Positions 46,081-60,163 of a stretch of 64,000 nucleotides of DNA are shown in pieces. How positions within the stretch are numbered: position 1 is the stretch's first letter; the number at the start of each line of letters is the position of its first letter. Made by a program: the position numbers and the translations under genes. The DNA lies in contig NC_083560.1 of assembly GCF_019925205.1 (NCBI RefSeq), forward strand, positions 124,655,062 through 124,719,061, given 5' to 3'. The stretch comes from Metopolophium dirhodum (taxonomy: Eukaryota; Arthropoda; Insecta; Hemiptera; Aphididae). The notes beneath the pieces were generated by a model. The model searched no databases, had not been told where the DNA came from, and worked only from the letters and a program-made list of their open reading frames with translations.

Positions 46081-47330
46081 GTCGCTCTGCTGTACAGTAG
46101 GTTACAAGTGGGTCACTGTAATGGATGGTGTTAAATTTGAATTCAATGATATAATATCATTGTATAAGAAAAACGATTCTGAGCGAAAACGGTCAGTCAC
46201 CCTATGATATTATCAAGTATATTTGATGATATTATTGTGAATAAAGTAATTTATATATAACCTATTTACGTGGAGCCTTGTTTTCAATTTTCAATCCTTA
46301 GCTATAAAAATTGAACATTTTATAAATTTTTCAATACAAAATAATTATTAAATGTTAGATTTGATCAATTTTGTCAAAATTTGAACCTTAAATGCTTATA
46401 AAAAAAAATTGTGCATATATATTTGTAATATTTTTCAACTGCTATTAGTATAAACATTCAGTGAAATTGTCAAGTATCTACAGTCATTCGTTTTTAATAA
46501 CAATAAAATAAGAAAATTGTTACATGAGAAATCGAGTGAATATCAAATGTTGTAAAAATATAAATTTCAGACGCTCATAAAAATTTAATTTAAGTTTCTT
46601 GTAGACATTTTTTTTTGATAAAGGTAGACAAACTTATGAGTAATCTTAAATTAAATTTTCAAATCTTAGATTTAAACAGAAAAATTTTTATGAATTCTCA
46701 ACTCAAAATAATTTGCTAATTTTCGTGATTTTTCCGTATTTTTAACTTTAAATGCTTATAAATAAAAACTGTGACTAAGGATTTTTAATTTTTTTGATCT
46801 GCCTTTGAAACAATAACCTAGGATCCTTCTATTACATTTTCAAGCTTTTTTACTCAACAGGTAAAATTTTATTGATATTTATAGAAAAAAAACTAAAAAA
46901 AATGGAAATTGACAATGTCCGTAAACAGCTCAAAATAAGTCAAAATATTTGGAAAATGTTATGGTGTATAGGAAATGCAATTATAAACATTCAGCAAAAA
47001 TTTCATGTCCCTACTATGTCATTTGTTTAGAGTTACACCAAAAACCAAAATCGATTTTCTCAAAAACAGATTTTGCGTAAAAATTCCCGTTTTTCCTTAA
47101 TTTTTCTTTTGTTTTTCACATCGCTTTTGAAAACTACTGGGAAATTTTTACTTTTGACCCCACAAAGTACCAACTAGATTCACTTTCCTATCAGAAAAGT
47201 TACTGTTGAAGAAAATCCAAGCACTTTTACTGTCCTAAAAGTTGATGACAGACACAAAACAAATTAAAAATTAAAAAAAAAACACACATCATTGTAAAAT
47301 CAATACATTCATCGCTTCACTCAGAATCTA
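46081..47330 (-). repeat. GATTCTGAG-family repeat, long copy
   Basis: Starts GTCGCTCTGCTGTACAGTAG and ends TCATCGCTTCACTCAGAATC. About 1.25 kb with no ORF. It is the best full-length reference for the family in this window; fragments elsewhere align to different parts of it. Confidence 0.8.
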
Positions 47331-47331
47331 A

Positions 47332-47372
47332 AAATAATTATCTTGATAATTTATCTAGATAAGTCCTAACAC
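47332..47372. mobile_element. Fragment of the CAGTGTTGAG MITE family
   Basis: TTTATCTAGATAAGTCC followed by TAACACTG matches, on the reverse strand, the end of the MITE at 37791. Confidence 0.45.
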
Positions 47373-47502
47373 TGGTCACCGATGGGTGGCTTCTTCGGTC
47401 TAAAGTTTCAATTGAATATAAAATCAGCCATTTACACATTTGCTTATTTGTTCTCTACATAAAAGATTGTGAATATCATATAAAAAAAAGGTGGATAAGT
47501 GG

Positions 47503-47939
47503 ATGTCGCTCTGCTGTACAGTAGGTTACAAGTGGGTCACTGTAATGGATGGTGTTAAATTTGAATTCAATGATATAATATCATTGTATAAGAAAAACGA
47601 TTCTGAGCGAAAACGGTCAGTCACCCTATGATATTACCAATATCCAAAATCGATTTTGTTAAAAATCGATTTTGCGTAAAAATTCCCGTTTTTCCTTAAT
47701 TTTTCTTTTGTTTTTCACATCGCTTTTGAAAACTACTGGGAAATTAAAATTTTGACCTCCCCAATGCACCAACGATATTCACTTTCCCATCGAACAAGAT
47801 ACTGAAGTCGAAAATCGAAGCATTATTTCGACTACTTATCGTGTACACAGACACAAAAATAAAAAAATAAAAAAAAAACAAAAAAAAAAACACACATCAT
47901 TGTAAAATCAATACATTCATCGTTTCACTCAGAATCTAA
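47503..47939 (-). repeat. GATTCTGAG-family repeat, internally deleted copy
   Basis: Its first roughly 130 bases are nearly identical to the start of the copy at 46081, and its right end matches that copy's right end. About 0.8 kb of the middle is absent. Confidence 0.85.
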
Positions 47940-48529
47940 AAAACAAACATAGTTTGAAATTTTAGACGCTTATAAAAAAATATTTGTGCAATCATAATCA
48001 AATTTGATTTTATATAGTTATACGGAATCTTGGGTTAAATGTTAAATCCATAAGTATGAATGCTAAAAATGTTATGAATTTTTGAATACAAAAAATTTGC
48101 AAATACCTATATGCAGTAATTGATGGATTTATTCAAAATAAAAAACTACTGTGGATTTACCATACCAACTTTAATCAAAACCACTGTACTTACATTTTTT
48201 GTTCAAATCACAACCATAATTCTTATTCATAGTAAATTTGAGATACGTCATACGTGGTTCTAAGGCACAAGCCACTAAACCCAAAAAATTCTAATGTTCA
48301 AACTTGAAATATTTATAATTATATATAGTTATATGAACAATTTCAAAATTACTAATCAAATCAAACGACAAGAGTTACTTACTTAAATCACACTCTAAAA
48401 GTCTAAACAAAAAATGAATCAAATTAAATATTATTGATTCATACTTTAATAATGTAGAATGATTTTTACTAAATGTTCTAAATCAACATTTAAAAATTGT
48501 GCAAGTAGGTAACAACTAAACCACTCTGG

Positions 48530-48665
48530 TGTACTACAGTTGTAGGTGTGGATTGTACCTCGGCATTGAGTAGGTCACTGAAATGGACGTATTGAATTTG
48601 GATTCAATCGTTGAATCGATAAATCGTTGCTCATAAAAAAAAACGATTCTGAGCGGAGACGGTCT
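48530..48665 (-). repeat. GATTCTGAG-family repeat, diverged end fragment
   Basis: Contains AGTAGGTCACTGAAATGGA and AACGATTCTGAGCGGAGACG, in the same order as the long copy. Confidence 0.65.
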
Positions 48666-48669
48666 ATAG

Positions 48670-50300
48670 GCTTATATTATTAAGTACCTACATTTTATCA
48701 TAATAGCTTCTAATTGCTGTCGTATTCATTTATTTTAGTATAAGTAATACGGTACACAAACTTGAAATATTTCCAAAAATATCACATTTATTTATTTATT
48801 AATTTTTATAATAATACCTATATAATAATACATTATATATTATTGTCACCTATAAAATTTCGAGTTGATACTGACTTACCCTACAACGGTCTGAATAGGT
48901 CCTTGGTATAAATAGGCAATAGTTTAAAATTAATTTAAATATTTAAAAAATGTCAGTGTATATAGCAATATATATTAATATTCGTAAAAGTTACAAGTTA
49001 CGACAAATAATATTTTTGAACTGCAGCAAAAAAAAACTAAATTCGTTATCCTCCGTTTAAATATCGAATTTTGTCGATTTAACTAAGGTGTTAAATCTAT
49101 ATATTTGGTGACCTTAATTAACAAAAAGTTCTCCTACGTCCATCTATCCATCTCATCTATTTGTTTCAAAAACATTGTTTATAGATATCTTTAAATGGTC
49201 TTTATTACTGTAGGTAATAATAAACCATTGTCTAATGTTGTATTAATTGTTTGTAAAATTTCTGCATTTAAATATTTAATTTATTGACTGCTGAAGTTGC
49301 TCTAAACAGTCTAAAGTTACAGTCTAGACTATAGAGTCTATATTTTAACTCAACGTTTAAATAAAGCAATTAATGTACTTTTGCAATTTATTTTTCATTA
49401 TATTTAAAATAACCATTAAACATTTCATTGAAACAAAACAACTTTTTTATCTACATTAATATAACATTTTATCTACTTATGTCAAAGTCGTGAAATACAC
49501 GGAATTCCATGATTATAATATACGGTAGATAGTTATAGAAGATTATATAATAAAAATATCTCCTATAGAATTGGCTAGTACTGCTAGTAGTATAGAAACG
49601 AAATTTAAAAGACAAGTAAATTATTAATTGGTCATAAGCATCAAAGATTCCTAACATAAAATTGTATATTGCAAGTTTTTAAATAAATTAAGCATGTCAT
49701 ATATTTAATGATCTCATGTTTCCAGTTTTACCTAGTGCTATATTTTTAGTATCTAATATGCATTTTATGTATTTTTAATTTAAAAATATGATATAAAAAT
49801 ATATAAAAAATATTATAAATCAATATATGCGAATATATAAGCACTCATTTCATTGCGTTAAATCTTCGTTTTCATAAAAGTTAATTTAGTATTTTTTTTA
49901 TTAATTTCTTAAATCATTTTTATAAATTAATTACTTTGAAATTGTTAATACAAGATATTATTAAATAAAAAACATTTTAAATACATTTTTTCTGCTAGCT
50001 ATTTGTTAATTTTGTTTGCACATGTTTAGCGCAAATCATAAGATATTTTTGACAAATTTTTTTAGTGTAAACATCATTAGGTACTTTTATTGTAACAAAA
50101 TCCTAGTACTATAATATTACAATATTATATAAATGTTTAACCAGTGCCATAAAAAAGTTTGCCTACCTAGTGGTATAGTAATTGTTTATGTTTTTCACTT
50201 CAGCAGTAGTGCTTTAAATACATTCAAGTTATAACTAATTAACTACTAGTTCAAAATGTTTACGTTTCGAAATACTCTGAAAAAAAACTGTTTTCAAATA
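48670..50300. other. AT-rich spacer, nothing recognised
   Basis: Only short low-complexity frames and A/T runs. Confidence 0.45.
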
Positions 50301-50308
50301 TAATAAAC

Positions 50309-51713
50309 GGGCAAGTGGGTAACATTCTGCTGTACATGTGTCTAAATAAGTGAGTGTAATGGGTGTATTAAAATTTAATTCAATTATATAAAATAATTGT
50401 ATGGGAAAATCTGAGCAAAGACGGTCTGCAAGACTTTATCACAGGGACTGGAACCTTGATGAATTTTAGTGTTCCAGTTCGGTTCCCAGATAAACTAAAA
50501 TTTAGGTTTTGGTTTCTTTTCGGTTCTTAAAAAATAAATGTTGTTACCTGTTTTGATTTATACCTATGTAATAAGAATTATTTATACCTGATATAATAGG
50601 TCAATGGTTGTTACCATAAAACAATATTGTATTCCATGACATGGTTATAAATGTCATGGATTAATCAATCGTATTTTTCCGTCTTGACATTATGGCTGTC
50701 TGACTTCAATATACTTATTAAGTCGGCTATCTAGTCGTTTTATATATCCATGGATATTATGAAAACTAATAAGGAACCTTGAATTACATTTTTTAGCTTT
50801 TAAACATAACAAAAAAATTTTATTGACATTCATACAAAAAAAAAATGAAAATGAAAAATGTCTATAAATATCTGGAAACGAGTAAAAATATTTTCAAAAT
50901 TGTATTTTATCTATCTATAAACATTTAATACAATTTTAAATATCTAAGGTTATTATTTTTTGAATTACAACAATATAAGAAATTATTCCATGAGTAATTA
51001 GGTGAATATTTCAAAATTTCAAACTCTTATAAGAAATTTATTTGAATTTACGGTAAACTCTTTTTTTATTTAAGGTGGGATAACTTGTTAGGAGTCGTGT
51101 ATTTGTTTTTAGATTTTAATAGAAACTTTTCTTTTAATTTATAAACCTAAATAATTTTATAATTTACGTGCTTTTGAGAGTTATGTCAACATTCTAACTT
51201 TAGACGATCTTAAATAATTATTTTGGATGTACGCTCAACTTTTTTTATTTTCCACTAATAACTTATTAGGAACCTTGTATTAATTTTTAAGTTTTTTGAC
51301 CAAGCGAATATATTTTTATCAACACAAGTCACTATTTAAATAAAAACTAATGAAAATCTAAATTTTCTTATGCTTATAAATACCTCAAAATTTGTCAAAA
51401 TCTTTTGAAAATTGTATGGTAAATAGATAATGTTAATATAAACTTTAATGTATTTACGATTATTCTTTAGTTGAATTTCGGTAGATTTTAGTAAAAACTG
51501 GCTTTCCGTAAAAATCTACTTTTTTTCCTGCCGTTTTTGAAAATTATTGGGAATATTTTTCTTTTTGGCCCCAAATAATCGATTAGGTTTACTTTCCAGA
51601 AAACATAGGTACTGAAGTAGAAAATTGAAGCATTTTTACTTCCCCAAAAGACAAAAAAAAAACATATCATTCCTTGAAATCAATACATTCATCACTTCGC
51701 TCTAGAATCTAAT
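50309..51713 (-). repeat. GATTCTGAG-family repeat, diverged long copy with insertions
   Basis: Starts CAAGTGGGTAACATTCTGCTG and ends TCATCACTTCGCTCTAGAATC. The left part is interrupted at about 50450-50756 by a CAGGGACTGGAACC-type hAT-like end and by a fragment related to the hairpin MITE at 42598 (GGCTATCTAGTCGTT at 50725). Confidence 0.65.
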
Positions 51714-51714
51714 A

Positions 51715-53530
51715 CCTATAATGATTAAATGTTTAATATTATTTTCAAAAAACGTGTTTTGCAATGACATCAAATTATGTAAAAATCATATTTTCAAAAA
51801 TGTTAAAGCTTTTTTAATTAATGGTGGTAGATATAATTAGGTACTTAAATAGATCATCTATACACTGATCAGTGACCCCTCCCCGCTTACACGACCAATC
51901 ATGCTTACACAAAAGTTACACATCTAGGGATTTTGAGAGCATTTTGGCTTAGCTATAGACAGGTTTTAAAATTTATTTTCAACAACTTTTCTCAAAAATA
52001 TTTTAAATATGCAAAAACCCTAGAAATATGCAAAACAAAGTCGTATAGGTGTTTGAATTTTATTTACACTCGTTTATCTGTAGAATTATGCAATACATAT
52101 TTCTTTACAATTTTCGTTTGTAATACAATACATTATTAATTAATAGAACTGATTTATGACTGAAAATAATTAATACGAATTAGTGTTATTCGATGCCGAT
52201 GGCGTTATTTATAAATACCACGGATTTGTGTTTTAATTTATTACTACGCAACTCTACCTTTAAGTTAAACATAATTTAACGTTATTGTAGAGTTTATAAT
52301 GGGTATCGTTCCGCTATGTTCGATGAAAGATTAATTTAGAACATTTCATGCAAATTAAAGAGATTGAGAATATTATATTATGAACACACCTTTTTATTCA
52401 CTCTTAAAAAAACTTGATTAAGGAGTCAAATGGGGCAAACCAGATTAACAGGACTGACATTAATGTATGTACCTACCTACACAGATACATTCAAATTGAT
52501 ATAAACATAATAATACATTTACCAATTTAAAGATTTATAAAAAATTTAAGTGAAATAGACTTAGGTATTATAAACAACATAATATGTTATAGGTTCTTGA
52601 AATGACAGTTTTACATTTTTTTAGTTTTTAAGTTCTTAAGTTTTTTTTTTTAATCGTACCTATATAATAATATATATATTTTACCTATTGTAATCTGTTA
52701 TTGAAGTTCTGATGGTTTTTTTTACAACATTTATAAAAAATTAAATAGGTGACTGCAATCAACCCTTACGTTTTGATGACTATACATACAAAAATATAGT
52801 ATATAGGACATAGGTATACTAACCTATGTAGTCTTATGATATTTAGATTTGAGGTTATGCCAAACAAACTCTCACAATGATTTAAAAACCAAAACAGTAC
52901 TTATGACAATATTATGGCTACTAAACACCATTCCAGATTTCACTAAAAAGTATAACACATCCAAACCCTTAAATTTACTTTCTCTTGTAATTCTATCCAT
53001 GAAAATCTAACGCACAACTTGAAACTTCCATTTTGTGCACTGTAGATTTCGCATTACTATTAGTACAATAAAAACATAGCGAAATAAAAATCCCGTTGGG
53101 TTCTATTATATCAATTGAGACGGTTTCCTTCATCGTGTGTTTCTATAATATTATGTTATATTTTATTATTATTTGTACAATAGAATTATTTAACTATTGT
53201 GTGTGAAATACAGATTTTAATTTTTTCCAATAAAAAATATAACACACTAATAGTACCTGTGTATAATATTTTACATATTGCGTCATAATTTTTGTAAAAA
53301 AAAAAAAACAAAACTATTATTACGTAAATGTACATGCGTATGAGGGAAAAAAGTCTATTGACAATAAACATAATACACTATTATATAATATTATACGCTT
53401 AAGCACGGTACCTATACAGTTTAAGTTCAATAATTGTTGAAATCTGAATCTCATTAAGCGATTGTCTTGCGACCGTATCGTAGGTAAGAGTCACAATCGA
53501 GACAAACTTAAAAGTTGAATAAAGCGTATA
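51715..53530. other. AT-rich spacer, nothing recognised
   Basis: No supported exon or element. Confidence 0.4.
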
Positions 53531-53533
53531 CCT

Positions 53534-53938
53534 ATGCATTATTCATGTATTGTTTATTTATTTATTATTATATGTATATATTTTTTACAGCTCGATTTGG
53601 TTACGTACAATACCATTGTACGGATCTCTGCTCGAGATGTAAGATTGCTCGATAGGAAAAAAAAAACGACCGAACGCTTACTCGCTTACGAAATCCAAAC
53701 AATTACCATTCATTCGTCTGAAGACACACAGGCTGATAATGTCACGCCGCCCTCGACCTTTGCTTCGGTGGTATTATTAGGTTATATACCCACGGCAGCA
53801 ACAGGTGTTATATATATAGGTCGTCATATTATTAGTTCTGTCATTGTTTCCACTGCTGCAGTATCATACACGCAGGTTTATAATATGATTGCGCATCGGT
53901 GTAATATTATTATAATTTATGTAAAATGGCAATTTTAA
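53534..53938 (+). CDS. Open frame of 134 codons, uncertain
   Basis: ATG-started frame with a hydrophobic N-terminus (about residues 5-20) and a second hydrophobic stretch (about 78-112). The region is somewhat richer in GC than its neighbours. It resembles no family I recognise, and nothing nearby supports it. It might instead be an internal exon: TTTTTTACAG at 53581-53590 and AT|GTAAGA near 53638 would frame a 48-base exon. It could equally be chance. Confidence 0.2.
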   Translation: MHYSCIVYLFIIICIYFLQLDLVTYNTIVRISARDVRLLDRKKKTTERLLAYEIQTITIHSSEDTQADNVTPPSTFASVVLLGYIPTAATGVIYIGRHIISSVIVSTAAVSYTQVYNMIAHRCNIIIIYVKWQF

Positions 53939-53939
53939 A

Positions 53940-56640
53940 TGACTATACTATACGCATATTCACCTATACTCTGGCTCGGGAATCAAAAACACAATCAAGC
54001 ACGTACACGAAAAATAATTTTTTTTGTGGGGGCGGGGGGGGGGTGTTTGATCCCCGAATTCCCTCCACCCCTTTTGTGTGTACGTGACCGATCACAATAA
54101 TCCATTTACTCATAATTATACATGCCGAACACCCATCGTTAATAATTGTATTTCAATCAACTCGAATCAACCGTTATTTTCGTTGCTGAAATATAATAAT
54201 AATATAACGCACACGAATCGTGTACAAGGAATAACTGTGTTCAAATAATATTATCGCAATATTATTACTAAACTATAGTAAGCGATTTCTATATTCTATG
54301 TTATGGAATTACGGAAATAAAGGACGAATGTCGGATGAATGACAATACATAAGGCAAACCACAATATTCCACTCGTATATTCATATTAAATACAACGCAT
54401 ATTGTACACAACTAATATTGGTACTTAAGTTTATCATATTAATATAATATAATTATAGTTATTTTAATATTAGGTATAGGTACATCATGCAAAAAAAAAA
54501 AATCCATTATTTTATTTATTAAAATAAATAAGTAATATATTATATTTTGTACCTAAAATGTCATTGTATTCAATGATAATAATATTATAATATGTTCAAC
54601 CATAATACTATTTTAAAGATAAAAACAGTCATGCCGATTGCCAATAAATTACAGAGGCATCTACTTCATCTGCCAAATATACCAAGATAAAAAATTATAG
54701 TTATAATATGTTTTATAGGTACTTAGAAGTGGCGGTTCTAACGTACAGGGTAGGCAGCTGCCCGTGCCAATTTTTTTTGATGGTCGCCTGTTAAAAAGTT
54801 CAATATCGTGTCGTTTTGATAAGTAAAGTAAAGAATTATTGGTCGAAAGAATGAAAATAGTTCATTCATTTTTACAACTTGTTAAATTAATTTTTCTTTT
54901 TTTAACTTATCAATTATACGCATAACGTTGTCACTAATTTCAATGGTGACGTCTTCATTATTTCTGATGAAATTATTTTGCTATCCAAAAACCAACTGTT
55001 CTCGTACTTGTCCAATTTTTCATGTAATCACTGACGTACACGGTTCAGTTATTGCGTTTTAATTGATTGTTGATTTTGTAAGACAAAAAAATTTAATACT
55101 ACATAACTCCAAAAGATGACATTTTATAAACATAAATCAGTTACGTTCTTTATGTTAAAATATGAACATCAGACATTTTTTTAAAAACGATATTTTAACA
55201 CGGACTATAAAAAACAATTTTTACGAGTAATTTTGAAATAAATAGTAAAATTAATCGAACATTTTTTTTTTTACAAAATAATGTTCCTTTAATAATTTAT
55301 ACTTGGAATAATTCAATGCCTAACACTGGGAACTGGTTTATTTTTTACTACAGGTACCTAATAGTGAATCGTAAAATATGTAATATAAAATGTGAATAAT
55401 TATTATATAAAATCTTAATGCCGGTTTGACTTAAACTTAATAGCTCGATTATATAAATTATTATCACTTATCACCTATCACCTATCACACATAAATTATT
55501 TATTTAATTCTGCCCTAAACCTACTGGTTTTTACTTTTTAAGAATTTCAAATAAAAACATTCAATGTTGAAAACTATTGTTATTGAATTAATTGAAATTA
55601 TATTGACCTTGTGAATTTTTGGAGTTATTGTTCAAAGCGAACAAATAATATTTTTAGAGATTAACTATAGAAATCATAGCATGAATTTGCGTTTTATAAA
55701 TTTGGTCAAAAACGCCTTAGAAGCATTCCACAACGTAATTAATTTTTATTAATGTTTTTCATAATTTTTATGTACGCTGAACAGTTTTTTTTAAGACTGA
55801 CAAAATTTCCAATCTAAAAATAAAGTCCCTATTTAAATTAAGATTAATGTTATTGTAGAACTAAAAAAGTAAATCGATTAAACGACTAAATGGCGAGAAT
55901 ATTGGAAGCCACTAGAGGGCCAGTGCAGTATGGCGAGTTAATCCGTTTTTAAATGACTCGACGTTAGCAGCTGATATCGTACCAGTATTAAATGTCCCTG
56001 TTCATTGCGATTCTGAGTAGAGCTTGATTTACCATATATTTATATGTTATGGGCCGTAATTTGCACATCGTCTGTTTACCTGTACCAAAATATCGTAGGT
56101 ACGTCGTTTGAGGTACATACGTACCTATTGTACCTAATGGAGGTATAAAAACAATTTTTGGTTGAAAATTCAATAATTTACATAATTTACATATAAAAAT
56201 AGATACAAACAACTAAAAATAAATTGGATTAATTAAATTGAGTTGTAGTCATACTAACTATGTAAATTTAAATACATATTTAACTATATAAATGATGAAT
56301 AAATCTAAGATTTTTTAGTTTAAAATCATAAAGATACATACATAGGCGAGCCCGGTTGTAAAAAATGTAACAGGTGCCAATTAGGGCTGCCACCCTTTAA
56401 AGATGGCCCAATAAGCAAAAAAAACACCAAATTATCTCCGTAGGATTTCAATTAAATTTCCAATAAAAATGACAAGTCTTAAGAAAGTTGTGATTGTTTA
56501 TCCTTTGGGTGTAAGTCGCTGTAAGTACAACTCCGAAACTATACACCTGATACTTATGAAATATGAGTATATGAGGGTGAATAGTTAGGCGATGGAAACA
56601 CCCTATTTCAGATGCCCGTGTTTTTAAAACTTCTAATATA
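53940..56640. other. AT-rich spacer
   Basis: Poly-G tract near 54031-54045. A CGATTCTGAGTAGAGC word near 56009 is a trace of the GATTCTGAG family. No gene recognised. Confidence 0.4.
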
Positions 56641-56644
56641 ACAT

Positions 56645-57187
56645 TTTTTTTTAAAAAAGGCGGGTAAGTGGGTTACAAGAAGGTCACTGTAATGTATGGT
56701 GTTAATTTTTGCGTGAAATGTATAATACAAGATAATACAATATTGTATTTGGATTGATACACTAATATGGACTAATGCAACAGTATTTTTAAACTGTATA
56801 ATTTTGTGCATTGCAGTAATAACTCACAGTAATTTAATTTATTAATTTCCTTTAGTCTAATACTATATTATACAGTTTAACGCATTTAATTTTTCCAGTA
56901 CGAAATAATATTATACACTAGTGCATTGTAAAGAATGCTATTTTCACTATAAGAAAACATGTAAAATTAAAAATCGTCAATTTTTTGGTTAAATCTACAC
57001 TAATGTACTCGAGTGTGATAAATTTCACAGTTTTTTCGATAGCTTTTCACAATTTTTAAGAAAATTCAACAAAGATTAACTCTGTAAAATACAGATCTAT
57101 TGTCCAATAATCCTAAACTGTAAAAAGGAGCCGCTCAGAGTAATTAATACGTCATTGGAAAAGCAATAGCTCTACTCAGAATCTAAA
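56645..57187 (-). repeat. GATTCTGAG-family repeat, diverged copy
   Basis: Starts GGGTAAGTGGGTTACAAGAA and continues GGTCACTGTAATGTATGGTG. It ends AATAGCTCTACTCAGAATC. The middle is strongly diverged. Confidence 0.6.
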
Positions 57188-57189
57188 AT

Positions 57190-58420
57190 ACCAGTAACAC
57201 ATTAAATACACGACAGTGAAATAAAAATAAATCAAATTAATTTGCTTATGAAAAACTAGTTTACTATCCTTAATCAAGTTAATTGAGTCTTGAACTTGAA
57301 TTAATAAAAAAAAAAATATGAACACATAAAATAATATGTTTTTTAAATAAATTACGATTATTATATGATTAATATAAAATGAATGGCAATTTAAAATTCC
57401 AAGATTTTAAATTAACTGTGTTCTTAGAATTTATTTAACATAATATTATGGTATAATGATGTCTGCATGCTTAACGTACATTTTAAACCATATTTGACCA
57501 TATTTACACACAAGTCTTATAATTTTATAGTACCTATATTATAATGTAACGAATAACAACAGTATAATAATATTATAATATTACAACAGTATTATTATAA
57601 TCGACTTATAATTAATGTTGATGAAATCGCCATCTAGTAATTTTACTCACTTAATGAATAAAATGTGGTGTTAGAAAATGTCTATGTCTCGCATGTCTTG
57701 TTTTGAGGACAATCGTTGCAATCGACGAATTGGAAGACGAAACATCTTAGTTAATGTAGATAGGCAAATAGGTCCTCATATAACTTCTGTAAGCGTTTTG
57801 TCGCGTTATATTATTAGTAATTATAGTAGATTCCAGTCAAGTCTTCGACGTCACTCTTAGTTTTTATTGGTATTGTAAATAGGGATTTCCCTTGGTTAGG
57901 ATTCGTTAACTGCAACAACTCCGGTGTAAACAAACAAACAAAAATTAAATTCTGTTTTTTTTTTTTAATATGTTTTTAGGCTGGATACACATTTCATTAC
58001 TTCTGACAAAATTTTCGTAAGTTTTTCGTTGTCGTGGTTATTTATTAACAAAAACATATTTATGGTTCATAGATTTTCCTTGTAGAGGAAAAATATCGAA
58101 TAGTAGGTACACACGTCTTGTAACTTTTTTAAACGTATCTATCAAATATCAATAAAACCATATAAAACCAATTAATTCGAATTGAAAAAATTATTTTTAA
58201 TGTAAATTGTTACTGTCATTCTCATAATTTCTTGATACAGTAAAGTAACCTAATCCAGACAAAAATTAGCATAAACAGTAATTGAATCATTATTGAAGGT
58301 ATAAATACAAATTTTAAATACCTAGGTACCTATTCTAAGACTTTTCCACCAATATTATATAATTAATACCTATTTAGGGGGGGAGGGGGTTGATAGGGTG
58401 TATTATATCGAAAAAAATGA
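57190..58420. other. Non-coding stretch, nothing firm
   Basis: A 60-codon frame at 57678-57860 has no family resemblance and no clear splice context. Confidence 0.35.
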
Positions 58421-58426
58421 TTTCAT

Positions 58427-58726
58427 GGGAATAACTCCAAGCTTTGTAGAGTTGTCGGATTTTGATGACTATTTTTTTTTATCCGAAAGAAGAAGACTTC
58501 CTACAGCCCTCATCGATCTCTGATTTTGTATTTTATTTCTAATAATTGTATTAAAAAATGTGTATAAAAATGCTTTTTATCTTGTATTTTTTTTTAGACA
58601 TATTCTAAAGTTTGAGAATAAAATATTGAAAACAGAGATCGATGCGGGTTGCAGACTATTTCCCTCTAGCAATGCAAAAAAATATATAAAATTTGGTTGA
58701 TTTTACAAGGCGGTATCGTTATTCCC
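58427..58726. repeat. Inverted-repeat (hairpin) element, about 300 bp
   Basis: Outer arms GGGAATAAC and GTTATTCCC. Inner arms at about 58494-58533 and 58621-58664 share CATCGATCTCTG with its reverse complement plus diverged flanking bases. Probably a MITE; exact ends were not fixed. Confidence 0.5.
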
Positions 58727-58729
58727 GCA

Positions 58730-60155
58730 GAGTGTATTTTTGAGGAAAAAATGGCATCGGCACCAAGTGCCTTAACACATGAATACTTTAACATGAAAAT
58801 AAAGTCTTTAAATCAGTAATTTTAGATTTTTTTTTTATTAAAGAAATAAAACTTTGAAAGCTGTGGCACTGACTGTGATTTAAATTATTACTTTATTTTA
58901 GTATTGATTATGGGATTGAATATAAGCTTTTAAATTTTTACCGAAACTTTAATACTTATTCGTAAAATAAATTATACCTAATACATATAGGTACCTATAG
59001 TCTTAAATTCTCAAATTACATGGATTATAAATAAATAAAAACTGACTATGGAAAGAAATCTAAAGAATATTACTCAATTCTTTAGTTAAAAGGCTTCGTT
59101 ACTACCATACATTTCAGCACAAAATAGCTTTAGTTTTGACAAAATTATAGTTAGTTTACGTTGTCCAATTTTGATTCTAAAAAAAAATTTTACCTCGACA
59201 GAAAATTGTCACTAGAGCGAACGGAACACTCAGTAAATATTTTAAATCTTACATAATTGTGAACTGTAAATGAAAACTTGAAAATACAGTTTTTTTTTCA
59301 AATACTAATTAAAATCAAAAACAGAAAGTGTTTTGTGGGATCTACAGAATCTGTAGAATCTGCTGAATTAAAATACTCTTTTCAGAATCAAAATCAGACA
59401 ACGTTAAGTAACTTTATTTTGTCAAAACATTAAGTCAGTTGTTGTAAAATTCGTATAGTGAATTATAATATATTGTTATCGAGTGATTAACATGTGCTTG
59501 CACGTACGCATTGAATTTCACTCAAACTAATAATCATTAATTACAACCCGGGTGGATAAAACTACATTAGAAATTGACTAAATGTTGTCCCTTAAAATAT
59601 AATAGCCGTAGCGAGACACCTTCATAAAGAGTATTAAATTCTGTTCTCATTTGATTTTTAAATAATAATAATTTATTATTTTTACATTTGAAATATAAAA
59701 TTTAAACATGCTATTTTCATATATTGTATTCAATTTAACAGTATAATAAGATGGCCGGTGAAAAGTATTTCGTCGAGAGCGAATTTACGTATAGGTAAAT
59801 GAAAATTATTTAAATGGAATTTTTTATTCAGAATGGAAAACTACCGTTCAAATCTAACGCGTAATTATGTCATAATGTGGCCGTAATGTTCATAAAAAAA
59901 AAAAAAAAATTGTTCGACCGGTGCTAGAGGTGAGTTGTTGCGAAAATCCTTCCAAAGGGACCTCCCTATATTATTATTATTAAATCTTGTTGACACAGCA
60001 GAACTGGTGTGAGATTTTGATACGTCATTTTCCGTCTTCCGTGAAAACAAACAATAAAAATCACACGTGGTTGGAACACAATTTAGACTTCATCGTTCGT
60101 TTTTTGGCTCCTCTTCTTGCAGCATCCACTTGAGAGTTTCGAAAAAGGACTTCAT
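58730..60155. other. Mostly non-coding, with weak exon candidates
   Basis: At 59752 a start codon in good context opens MAGEKYFVESEFTYR, which runs into a donor-like AG|GTAAAT near 59795. On the minus strand, about 60102-60194 reads as a short C-terminal-looking frame ending PKNER and TGA. Neither could be tied to a full gene. Confidence 0.3.
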
Positions 60156-60163
60156 ACCATGAT

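Noticed and set aside
57678..57860. 60-codon frame MSMSRMSCFEDNRCNRRIG...
   Set aside because: Arginine-rich but without splice support or any resemblance to a known family.
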